Under the pieces are notes generated by a model that saw only the letters and a program-made list of their open reading frames with translations, had not been told where the DNA came from and made no database searches. From Bemisia tabaci (lineage: Eukaryota > Arthropoda > Insecta > Hemiptera > Aleyrodidae), in the NCBI RefSeq assembly GCF_918797505.1, contig NC_092801.1, forward strand, positions 24,830,477-24,894,476: a stretch of 64,000 nt of DNA. Reading direction: 5' to 3'. The first letter of the stretch is position 1. Every line of letters begins with the position of its first letter. Shown here piece by piece: positions 11,520-23,903 of the stretch. The position numbers and the translations under genes were made by a program.

Positions 11520-14500
11520 CTGAAAGAAGAAAGAAAAACAGTTAAATCTTAGTATTTTTAAAAGTGCTAAGGAAAAACGCAGTAAGAACCATCAAGTGTT
11601 GCTAAATTTCCCCTTAAAAATGTTAATTTTTGAAGAACGTTATGAATTTTTTTCCATGCAATTTTCAGATACTTCAGATCAAATTACGAAAAAAATTCTC
11701 TGAAAAATCAAAAGACAAATATTCCCACATTATCTTGAAAATCCGTGATTTCTCGAAGGAAATTTGGCAACGTCTAAAGGCTTAAATGGCGTTCTTTCTT
11801 AGCATAGAGGTATAGCTTGAGACATGCATCTTGCTGCTTTGGAAAAACGCCATATGAAACATTAAGTTTTGCCAAATTTCCTCCTGGAAACTGTTTAGGT
11901 ATTTTTGAAGAAAGTTATGAATATTTTTCCTTGAAATTTTTAGACACTCCGATCAAATTACGAACAAAAATTCTCTGAAAAATTGAAAGAAAATTATTCA
12001 CAAATTCGCCTGAAAATCCGTGATTTGTCAAAAGAAATTTGGCAAACGACTGAAGGCTCATCATAAAGCGTTCTTTCTTAGCACAGCAGTATAGCTTGAG
12101 GCACGCATTGAGCTGCGCCGTCAAGCCGTACGAAATGGATCGAGTTCAGCGGTGAGGTTGTGGCAAGTCCCATCAACTTGCGGACCACAAGACGTTGGGT
12201 TTAAAGTTTTATTCATCCAGAACTCTAGCAGTAAAATAAAAGCAAACTCCTAATTTTGCATTGAAAATATGTTTTCAAAAATTTGGATTTTTTAAAAGAG
12301 ATTTATGAAGGATAAGGCAACCAGCGGGTCTGTCGTAAACTTTTGCCGGAATGAAAAGCACATTTATTCCTTCAGTTAATCGCTAAATAGTCGCCTTGAC
12401 TTCATCGTGAAGATGTGAAAATCACTCTGAGCTTCACAATCTATGTAAACAATGGACCACTAGACAAGGCACGAATTTAAGCGGTCTGATATATGTTCTT
12501 TAACCAAAATTTCACGTAGAAAACGATTCACACAACGAAAATTACTGAAACCAATTCCTAACGAAGATATTAACGTTTTTATTTCACATTGGTTACGAGG
12601 AATTTGAACTGCCCGCTCACAAAAAAACTCGAAGCTCAACGTGAGTCAAATCGTGCACTACAACGGTTTCAGCAAGCTTCTCAATCGAGCAATGTTCATT
12701 TCTCACCATGTGTTGTTCAAACTATTAGCAATTTGCTATAGCTGAGCCAAAACGTCAAGATTGAGGTTGTCAGATTTTTATATCGCAGAGACTGTCATGA
12801 TAACGTTTAGCGTGCGATGTGAATCACGTAGAGCATTGAGTTTTCATGAGCGGGTGGTTTGAATTCACGCATCAAGAATCATTAATATCTTTGTAAGGAG
12901 TAAATTTCGGTAATTTTCGTTGTGTGCATCGTGTTTTACGTAAAATTTTGGTTAAGAAACATGTATCATAATGTTGAAATTCGTACCTTATCTAGTGGTC
13001 CATCGAGTATTTCTGAAATTCTCGTTTCAAAACATAGACCACGAAAAAATCATGATCTAGGCACAGAGAGGTATGCTGCCGTGTTACGGAAGAACGCCAT
13101 ATGAACATTCGAGATCTGCCAAATTTCCTTTGATGAAATACGAATTTCCTGGTAAACTTGTAAGTATTTTCCTGAAATTTTTCAAAAATACATATTCATA
13201 ACCATCCTCAAAAATAAACAATTTACTGAAGGAAATTTGGCAACTCTCGAATGTTCATACAACGTTCTTCCTTAGCACGATAGTACGGGTTGTACGGGTC
13301 ACTCACCTTTCAGAACTTCTCGCGAAACTAAGGATGGTCGCTGTCATAAGACAAAATTCCTCTAATAAAAATTACCTACGCAAGTACCTCTTCTCGTGTA
13401 ACGAAATTTTGAAAACAGATAAGCGCATACGACGAATAATTTGATTTTACGTGGATGTAAAACGTAAGCTCCCTACACTGAAAAAAAAGAGGTAGGGGCC
13501 AAGCCCCAACTGATGGATGATGTGGACATTTCCAATTAATTGTGGCAATACCCCAATTAATTGTGATAATACCCCGATTAATTGTGGTAGTACCCCCATA
13601 AATTAGGTCACTAACCCAAATGTTGCGGCGCTACCTCAACTTGAGTTGCGATACTACCAAAATTAATCAGAAATGTTCATATCATCCAACAAATTGGGTT
13701 AGTACCACAATTTTAGGGGATAAATCCTCACACTTTTTTTCCGAGTGATAACCGACCCGCGGTCCAACCCTCTGAAGCGCTTTGCGCCTCAGCTCAGGCG
13801 CGCAATGCGTTGCAAGGTCCCATCCTGTAAAACGTGTATTTAAAAGAAAAGTTGTGAATATCTTCCTCTAGAATTTTCAGGTATTTTAAATTAAATTAAA
13901 CTGTGAAATAAAACTTCAAAAATTCCAAGGAAACCTATTTAAAAATCTCCCGGAAATTTGTTTTTTATCAGAGATTATTTCTCAACACCGGAACGCGCGT
14001 TCTTCAGCGTTTTTCCGTTGAGCGGCAGCACAGTACTCGAATCAGTGGCGATTCTTGAAAGTTGACAACACTTTTTTTCCTCAATTTAAATATATGTAAA
14101 ACAATCGATTATTTGTGAGGCAGCTTGCCTCACATAAAATCGATATTTTCAATGGATTCAAACGGAGAAAAAACAATGTAGTCAACCTCCGAAATCCCGA
14201 CTGTCTTGAATTTGTAACAAACCAAATATTTACCTCCAAACCCCAGGTAGGGCCCCAACTATTCCGGATTATCCAAGCGTCTGAAATCAAAATTTAAGGA
14301 AGTAATTAAATTATAGATATTATCAATATTTTTCACTTTATTTTTGGAATGTTATGATAACTTTTCCTGGGAAATTCTCAGATGTTTTGGATTCAACCGT
14401 AAAAAAAGGCTCCATAAATTACAAGGGAAACTCTTTCAAAAATCTCTTGGAAATTCGTATTTTAGCAGAGGGAATTTTAACACATTAAATTATCATATCC

Positions 14501-17500
14501 TAAATTAAATCCCAAAATAATTACATTATTGGAATCATAAAACATTTTTATACTTTACGAAAATTTACCCAATAGTTTCCCCTCTGAAGTAAAAATTAGC
14601 ACTGGGGATTCTGAAACACGGCAACTTTTGTGTGAGGAAAACCCATATGGGGAAAGAAAATGCCATAAAATGATATTGATTTGTTTTCCCTTAAACAATT
14701 AAAATGAGACCGGAGATTTTTAAACGCAGAAAACGAAACGTGTTCTGGTAGTTTCACGTTTCACCCACCATCAAAATGTGTTAACCTAGTAGCAGATATC
14801 GTCTACGTGAGAAAGCTCCTTCAGTTTGCGGCATAGGCAACAAGCACACCGTTATGCGCTAATAGTTATGTATTCGAAAAAACACGTTTATTTCGTTTAA
14901 CAAGCTTTGCAAATAGGATCTTCTTTCAGCGTTAAGGAGTCTCCCAGACATTCCCTCGCAAAGCTGGATGGGTATCCGATTTTCTGCTTATTGTAGGTAT
15001 AGGTCTAAATTTCATGGATGTATCATGGACGAAGAGGTCGCCCGATGAAAGGGTGGCGACAGGGGGTTTTAGAAGAAATGAGGGTGTGCATACTCCCTGA
15101 AGAGCTTTTGGGAGAATAGGGAACTTAGGCGGCTATGTGTCGCAGAGCGCCAGAGAGCGCTATAAAAGCGGCTTTATATGTATATCATGATTTGGTAATT
15201 TTCAGTCTCTTTCTAGGTCTGAAACTGGCATAAACATGAGTCTGAAGACAGCTATAATGGCAAAAGATTCGGATTTCCCGGCGTTTGATCGAAAACCAGC
15301 ATTTTTCGCTAAAAGCGGCCTTTATACCCACATTTAGCCTAGTATTAGATCCATAAAGAGACCAGACCAGATCATAATGCATTTCGAAAAATATGGACTT
15401 GATACATAGCACTATCAAAGCTAGCCATCAAAATATCAAGGTCAGGTGTTGAGATTGGCTTATTTGATGACTTGGACCAAACAAAGTACTTGACCTTGAC
15501 ATTTTGATGATGTGACACAGGCTATTGAGTAAGCATATGCTGCTTGAAATAGGCCAAAAATGTGGGCAATCAATTAATTAATGGGTAATAAATACCTTGA
15601 TAATGACCAACGATTGCCACAGCATGACCCATATGTTTGAGTTTGTTCGAGCATGCCGCTGACTCGTAAACTCCTGACACATAAAACTGAAAGAAAGTAA
15701 ATTATTAATTTTAAGATGTAATTAACATGACATTCACACATCCATTGATCAAATATTTGAGGATAACCTCGAGGATTAAGGACTAAGTTCATTGTTTGTT
15801 TATAGTTCATCGCTTCTATGTAGAATAATATTTAAATACAAAGGCACGTGTATCATGGTCACGTTATGAATAAGAAGGTGAAATGTAGTATCAAAAGGAA
15901 ATCGGCCGGTTTTAAATGTTGTTTCGGGACTGAAGACTGAATTTTTAAGACCAGCTGATTCTGAAGTTTACTTTAAAACAGTTTTGCTAGGAATCCTCGG
16001 TATTAATCGTTTTCAAAAATTGCATAACTGTCAATAAACAGATATAGAACAAATACAAAAGCAGGGTTGCCACCTGCGTGCATTCGAGTGCAGTTTCGAT
16101 ATCAGTATCGAATGCGATGTTTTCTCTCTAAAAAACCCACGCCTTTATTACGTTTAATTTCTTTGTGAAAATTGGTGAGTGCTTTGGTCTCCTGACAACA
16201 GAATTGCGATCTCAAAATTGGAAAAAAATGACGAGTAGCTGAAAAAATGGAACCAATTGATGCGATATATCGCATACCGTTCTGACACAAAAAATGGCGT
16301 CCATCGAATCACCTTAAACCTGCAAAAATAATGATAATAAAAGTTCCGGAATTTGAAACTTGTTCCGGGAAACTACATTCTAGAGTACCTGTATAGGGAG
16401 AGTATGGACAGATGTGAAACTCCGAAAATCCATCAGGCCTTCACCGATGTCTCCGCGAATAAAGTTAGGGCCCAGAAATGCAGCCAACCTATGAATTTCA
16501 ATTATCCAGAGCGCTTCACTGATACAATTGTTACGAACTATCGTTTATAAAGCACGTATTTGACTTACTTTTTGCGTAAATTTACTCATTTTTGCGGAGG
16601 AACGCTCATTTATGTACATTCTCAGCCATCTTGGTTAGAATTGGAATCTGCAGACTGGCAGTGAAATTTTGTGCGTTAGAAGTTGGTTAGAGGGTGGCTG
16701 CACTTTTGGGCCCTAAGCCGTCCATGAACCGATCTGTCCATACTCTCCCCATACAGGTACTCTACTGCATTCCTCAGGCACCGGAGACTTATTCAAGAAT
16801 CTTTCCTGAAATGCTGAAGAAAGGGCTCTTACTTGAAGTTCGTCTGGAGCATGGACACCCGCCGGAACCGGGGTCCAGTCCAAAGCATCTGCCACGTCTT
16901 TATCTCCTTTGATCTCACCGTAATCCCCAATTGACATGTAACCTGGTATATTGGGATTACATTTCTGTGTTTCGGCTACATACGGGTAGTCCACAGCTCT
17001 CGAGACTCCGAAAATCTTCATGTGTAGGAGAGCTTTTCCTATGTCACCATTTACGCATCCGTCGTTCTCTGGAACGCAGTCCACCAGATCTGCCAAAATA
17101 TTGATTTGCGTCGATAAGCCTATTCAGTAGATTTTAATACTGCACATCGAAAATTACGAATATACTATCCGACCGTTTCGCGCTTCACTGCTATGCTAGG
17201 GAAGAACACCGTATGAACATTCGAGAGTTGCTAAATTTCCTTAAATGAAATGTGTATTTTTGAGGAAAGTTATTAAAATTAAACTTGCAGCTTATTTCAT
17301 TGTTTAGCTCACAGTTTGTTCCCTCGATTTCCCGTTTGTTTCGTTCCAATTAGTTTTCGTTACTTTCGGTTTATTACTTTGCAGTTTATTGTATGCACTC
17401 AAATTGCCAGGAGACTTTAACGAAAGAGTAAGAAAATATGATACGAATAGAATAAAATAGAATCGACTACTAGACATGCTGCAAACAAGGCATTGGTCAA

Positions 17501-20500
17501 GGGTTAGAATTTATATATCTCTTACACACATTTTCAACGATCAGGTTGCAGAAAAAAACAAAGAACCCGGTCATTTTCTCCAAACCTTAACGTAAATCAA
17601 GCTTTCTCCAAGTCGCACAAATTTAAACTAGGAAAAAAGGCTAAAATTTTAAAAACAGGAAAAGTTTGAAATGCGTCACGATCTTAGATTAAAACTCAGG
17701 GCTTCCTCTCACTTGTTTAATACACCATGAGCATCGGTGGCGAGGTGGACATGATAGATTATCGATATTTCCCCATTTGAAATCGGGGTAAAGAATCGAT
17801 TATTAAGGTGTTCGTTGCGATCGCTCTGTTTATTGATCCTCTTCCAAAGATTTAAATGGTAGATCAATCGATGTATCGCAAAGCATGCCTCGCCACTTAT
17901 ACGCATTCCGACGAGTTCACTGCCCGTCCTCTTCAGCAAAGAAACATAAACCTCTGAGGGAAAGTTCTGAGTTTTAAAAATAGATTGTTATCAAAATCAA
18001 TTTCAACATTCTTAGAAAAAACGTCAATCTAAAGATTTTAAAACTTTTTTTGAAAAACTCACGCTTTCAATAATTTGTTATTATTCGTTTACTAATTTGT
18101 TTCCTAATGTTGTTATTTTACTAATTTGTTTTTTTTTTAAAAATAACATATTAGTGAAAGCGTGAGTTTTTCAAAAAGCTTTAAAAGTTTTAAGACAGCT
18201 TTTACTGTTTTTCAAAAATTTCGATTCTTTTATTAAAAGTGTCAATCTAACCTATACAGTCTTCTATTTCCACAAAGCACGTGTAATGTACTGGGTACTG
18301 CGCTCGATTATTTAGAGTCTCTAACAGCGCCGTGCAAGATTTAAGAATACAACTATTTTAACGCGAGCGATCGAATTTTGCCTACTCGTTCAGTTGAAGG
18401 CGAACTACGTTTCGTGGCGTACTCGAAATACGCCTCGTCGAGCTGTGTCGCAAGGCCCATACTGTCGTCCAAGGCAAGGGAGCCGTAAGTCAATTCTACA
18501 TTTTTGCAATTAGAAACTATAATATCACTGGTTCCACCATAAAATTAAACTATAATTAATTAGTAGTATAATACTGCCCTGCATAGGGGAAAACGCTGTA
18601 TGAATATTCCAGATTCAAATTTTCTCCGATTAAATATTTATTTTGGAAGGTAGTTATGCGTATTTTCTCTTGAGCTATTCAGATACTTTAGATGAAACTG
18701 CGAACAATATTGTCTGAAAAATTGAACAAGAAACATTCATAACTTTTCCAATGAATTCGTGTTTTCGTGCTCCCATTCTGCCGTGCTACGGAAAAACGAC
18801 GTAAGAACATTCGAGAGTTGCCAAAGTTCCTTCGATTAAATGTCTGCTTTTGAGAAAAGCTCCTAATGTTTTTCCTTGAAATTTTCAGGAACTTCAAGTG
18901 AAATTGCGAACAAATTTATCTGAAAAATTGAAAGAAAAATAGGTATTTACAAATTTCCTCTATAAAGCGTAATGTACCAAAGAAAATTGCTCAACGCCTG
19001 ATGGCTCATGCGGCGTTTTTCCTTAGCACGGCAGTGAAGTAGTGTGTAAAATCGACTGTGTTCAATTTACAGCTTTTTCTTTCATGTTTTCCAATTTATA
19101 CCTTTCCATGATCTTAATAATCAACATGTGTCTTCGGTGTTCTTACAACAAAACTTTATCGAAGTTGACGTTTTTTGCTTTTACTGAAGGTTAAATTTGA
19201 GCGAATTTACTCAGCAGTGCACGTGACTGTGCGAAATTACCTTGTTTTGAGAGCATAACTACCCTGTTCAATAAAAGAGCCCAGTGCATCTCCACAGCTC
19301 CCAAAGCTGCGAACGCCCAACAGCTACCGCATCTTTTATTGCCCAGGTCCTGCGAACAAAATTATTTTCAGGAAAAATTTAAAGAGAGATAGAATTAAGT
19401 CCAAGTTTAGAGAGTAACAAACAAGTTCTAAGTCCAGAAGAGAACGAGATGTAAAGAGGAAGGGAAAAAAGGAAATAAAAAGAGGATGAGGAAGAAAAAG
19501 GCTAATAAATGGATTGTATTTCGCAATAAGGAACGTAATGCCAACATATATGCAACATATACGAATATATAACAACATATGTGCCATTAGTTTTCCAGAA
19601 AGGTGTTTTTACGGAAGAGCCAGAGAAAGTGGTTCTTTATGCAAAACTTAATTCAAATAAATAATGAGAAGATTAAGAGGAAGAATAGGAAGAAGAAGAC
19701 GGAGCAAAAGAGAACGATGAGATAATGATGAGGAGGAAAAAATCGATCAAGAGGAAGGCAAAAAATAAGAAGGAAGGAATGGAATAAGAAGTAGGAGGCG
19801 AGTAAAAAAGAGAAGGAGATGACGAAAAGAAGGAAGACTTGGTATGAAGCCGAAAAAAGAGAAACATATAGAATAAAAAGGAGAAAAATAAGGATAAATA
19901 AAAGAAGAGGAATGGAAGAAAAAGGAGAACTAATAGAAGATGACGAAAAAAAAGAGAATGAAGAAGATTAGTGGGAAAGAAGGAGAATAATAATAATGAG
20001 GTTTAGGATAAGTAGAAAGAGAATGGGTAAAAGGAGAACTAATGGAGGGAGACGGAGAGGAAGAGAATGAAGAAGATGAGGGAAAAAAGAAGTAAAAAAG
20101 GAGAGGGAGGGAAACAATAAGAAGAGGAAGGAGAGCAAGAAGAAGAAGAAGAGGAAGAAGATGAAGATAAGGAAGAGGTAGAAGAAGATGAAGATGATGA
20201 AGAAGAAGAAGAAGATGATGAAGATAAAGAAGAGGAAGAAGAAGAAGATAAAGAATAGGAAAAAGAAGAAGATAAAGAAGAGGAAGAAGAAGAAGAAGAT
20301 GAAGATAATGAAGAAGAAGAAGAAGATGAATATGAAGATCAAGGTGAAGATGAAGATGAAGATGAAGATGAAAATGAAAATGAAGTTGCAGATGAAGAAG
20401 AAGAATAATAATAATAAAAAGAAGAGGAAGAAGTAGAGGAATGTATTATGACGCACCTGGTGCTCCGCAGGAGGATAGAGCTCAGGGGGTATCCGCCAAT

Positions 20501-23500
20501 CGGTGATGGGGTCCCCTATGGGGGGGTTCCCGACTATCATGGGAACCCCCTCGCTGGGGCCTGGGTCCATTCTGAAGTTGTGTCGAGGTCGACGCGACAT
20601 TCCATCCGCCATGGGTCGATACTCAGGATCCCATGTTTTGGCCGGGCGGAATCTGGCAGGGAACAATCTGCGATATCCGCTAGCTGTCCGTTGGAGAGAT
20701 GGTTTAGAAGATGATCTCTGGGGAGACAGAGACCGAGCACGAGATCGACCGGGTGATCGAGAGCCGGATGGTTTTCTCCGTGGCGGAGATGTGGAACTCC
20801 TCTCTTTCCCTTTTCCTTTTCCTTTTCCTTTTCTTGTTAACGTCCGAGTCTGCAGCTGACCGCTCTCGTCGTCTTCGTCGGATAAGTCGCTCGGTGGGTC
20901 CTGCTTTCCAATGTATTTTTCGGCGAATTCCTGGCCTAAAATCAGTGAAAATCTAGGATGTAGTGGGAGTGAGGCACATTCTAGGGGAATAGATCAATTA
21001 ATTGCGCTAGTGAAAAAATCGTGTTTTGATGCTCGATTCTCTTAGATTAGCTAAAGATGATACAATCTATGCAAACAGCAACTTTCTACGCTCAATATTA
21101 ACCCCCAGTTATTGCCCTTTGAAAAGTCGGGTTTTTGACGTCATCCACCATTGTATATTGACGCACCCTTGGTTTCTTCCACCTTGCTTTCATCAGTCGG
21201 TGTGACGCAAATGCACCACATGGTAAGACTGTAAACGCAGAAAACTACTGCAAAGTCCTTGAGGGCGAGAAAAAGCTACAAACTTCGATCACTAGAAAAT
21301 GGTCTGGGCTTCTGAGCCGTACATTTCTGGCTGCTCATGCATGACAAATTCACTCGGCAAGTGTTCCTGTCACGCAACGTTTCTTCCAAATTCACCCAGA
21401 GACAGTTTTTGGTCCGTCCTTTTTTCCCTCATTTCCTCTGTCTCTCTCTTAGTTTCTCATGACAAGCACTTTAAGGCCTTAGGCCAATGCCTGCACACAA
21501 TCAGACACACCATCCTATTTCTATAATATATCGATACATTTGTGTGGGTTTCCTCCTTTCATATGGGTCAGGGACGGTTCTCTGAAATTTTCAGCAGCGG
21601 CGAGGCTTGAGTGATCGATTATCGATATTTCCCCCTTTGAAGCTATGGTAAAGAATCGATTATTAAGGTGTCCGTTGCGAACACCCTGTTTATCGATCCT
21701 TTTCCATAGGTTTAAACGGCGGATTAATCGATATACGAGGGCTGTCCCAAAAGAAACCGGACTTTTGTCATAGAAGGCGAACTAAGCGTCGTAATGAAGT
21801 TTTCTTGGGCTTTTTTGAAAGCTGATAAGCTACTGAAGATGCTTGTTTTTACAGAATGCAAACATTCGTCTTGGTAAGGAAACTACACGCTTTGGAATAA
21901 AGGAAAGTCAAACTCGAGTTGCGATTTTTGTCTTTATGTCAAGAAAAATTTAGATACAACTTAAAAAGAAACCCAGCTTTTAAGTTAAAAACTTCGTTGC
22001 TCTCTTATTCAAATGCTTAAGTATAAGGAAATTAAAATTTTAAGCAGCTTACCATGTCATCACCTATCCCCTTCAAAATACTCGCCAGCTTTGTCGATGC
22101 ATTTTTGCCACCGTTTCTTCAATTGGGAGAAACACTGTTGGAAATCCTCAGGTTTGAATGATCGCAATTCCTTCAAGGTGTTCTCTTGAATTTACCGAAA
22201 GGACAAACTGTCAATCGCGAATATTCCAATGGTGTTCTGAGATGATTACGCGAAAATGTCCGCAGAAAAATAGGCCCGAGCTTTGGGGAGAGCTTTGGGG
22301 AGTTTTGGGGTTTCTGCATCACGATAATGCACCTGCCCATGCATCCCTCCAAATTCGCGAATTTTGTGCGAAGAATGCCATGAGTGTCCTCACTCATCCC
22401 CCTTATTCACCTGACCTGGCTCCGTGTGATTTTCCTTATTTCCACGACTTAAATCTACCTTGAAAGGTCGACGTTTTCAAACCATTCCGGTAATTCAAGA
22501 GAACACCTCGAAGAAATTGCGATCATTCAAACCTGAGGATTTCCAACAGTGTTTCTCCCAATTGAAGAAACGGTGGCAAAAATGCATCGACAAAGCTGGC
22601 GAGTATTTTGAAGGGGATAGGTGATGACATGGTAAGCTGCTTAAAATTTTAATTTCCTTATACTTAAGCATTTGAATAAGAGAGCAACGAAGTTTTTAAC
22701 TTAAAAGCTGGGTTTCTTTTTAAGTTGTATCTAAATTTTTCTTGACATAAAGACAAAAATCGCAACTCGAGTTTGACTTTCCTTTATTCCAAAGCGTGTA
22801 GTTTCCTTACCAAGACGAATTTTTGCATTCTGTAAAAACAAGCATCTTCAGTAGCTTATCAGCTTTCAAACAAGCCCAAGAAAACTTCATTACGACGCTC
22901 CGTTCGCCCTCTATGACAAAAGTCCGGTTTCTTTTGGGACAGCCCTCGTATATCAAAGCTCACCACGTCACAGATTTTCCTGCATTCAACTCTATTGTAC
23001 AATGGTTATTTGCGAGGCAGCCTGCCTCACTTAGAATCGAATGCATTCAAAATGGCAAACCTCAACGTTGTCAAATTTCAAGAATTCTTACGGATTGTCT
23101 TGCACTTACTGCTGAGGTCTGTGAACGGTCCGATCCCGTAAACGACGGAGCCTTTTCTATTTGCATTGAGTTCACTGATTTTGACCAGGTTTTCTTCAAA
23201 GATCCGAAGACGTCGCCCCTTCTCCTCTTTTGTACTGTAAGATTTCTCGTAGACATTCATATACCACTCAAATTTTTTATCCAAACTCAATTTGGAAAAT
23301 TTTTCCTGGACACATGGATACGCCAATTAAAAATGACAAAGTAGTAATAATACAAGTCCAGAAAACGTTTTGGAAGATACATGGTCTGATTTGATCTGCA
23401 GAATCCGCCTGACTGCATTTTATGTTGCCTAATTTTCTTACGTGTTTTAATTTATTTAACAAACAACACCTAATTCTTAACGTCCTCAATTTTTTGCGAA

Positions 23501-23869
23501 TTTATCCTAGATTATATAGAATCTAAAAAATTTCAATTTTCTGTGTTACTACATTTTCAATAAGACACTACTTGTGAAAATTTCCCGTCCACTTTTCCAG
23601 AGAATTTTCTTTGCAATAATCTCTAAAGTATCAGGAAATTTCAAGCAGAAATATTCATCATTCGTCTCAAAAATAAATATTTTAGGAGGGGAAATTTGAC
23701 AACTCTCGGATGTTTATACGGCTTTTAGTGTATTTTCCGAAGGAAATACACTATTGCATTCTCCCATGATGTCGGACCCAGACCCGAGACCTTGTGAAGA
23801 GCATCGATCACGGGTCGTAGATCACGAAAATATATGCCATTCAAATTCATGTGTATATATATATGTATG

Positions 23870-23903
<34 letters not shown>

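Larger units (their letters stand above)
21595..22973. mobile_element. hAT-type MITE split by a mariner-derived element
   Basis: CAGCGGCGAGG and the ATCGATTATCGATATTTCC block lie left of the mariner-derived element. The rest (ATCAAAGCTCACCACG) continues right of it. This is one MITE copy interrupted after CGATA. Confidence 0.65.

Noticed and set aside
16353..16550. 65-codon plus-strand frame in gene A intron 6
   Set aside because: Lies inside the TAGAGTACCTG TIR element and has no recognisable features.
20188..20436. Plus-strand lysine-rich frame
   Set aside because: Pure consequence of (GAA)n composition; no start context and no domain.
19968..20440. Long minus-strand frame rich in Phe, Ile and Leu continuing from exon 4
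   Set aside because: It is read-through of the polypyrimidine tract in intron 4; a donor at 20457 and the in-phase Cys exon end the coding part.
20448..20956. Plus-strand frames over exon 4
   Set aside because: Shadows of the minus-strand exon; splice sites and family motifs support the minus strand.
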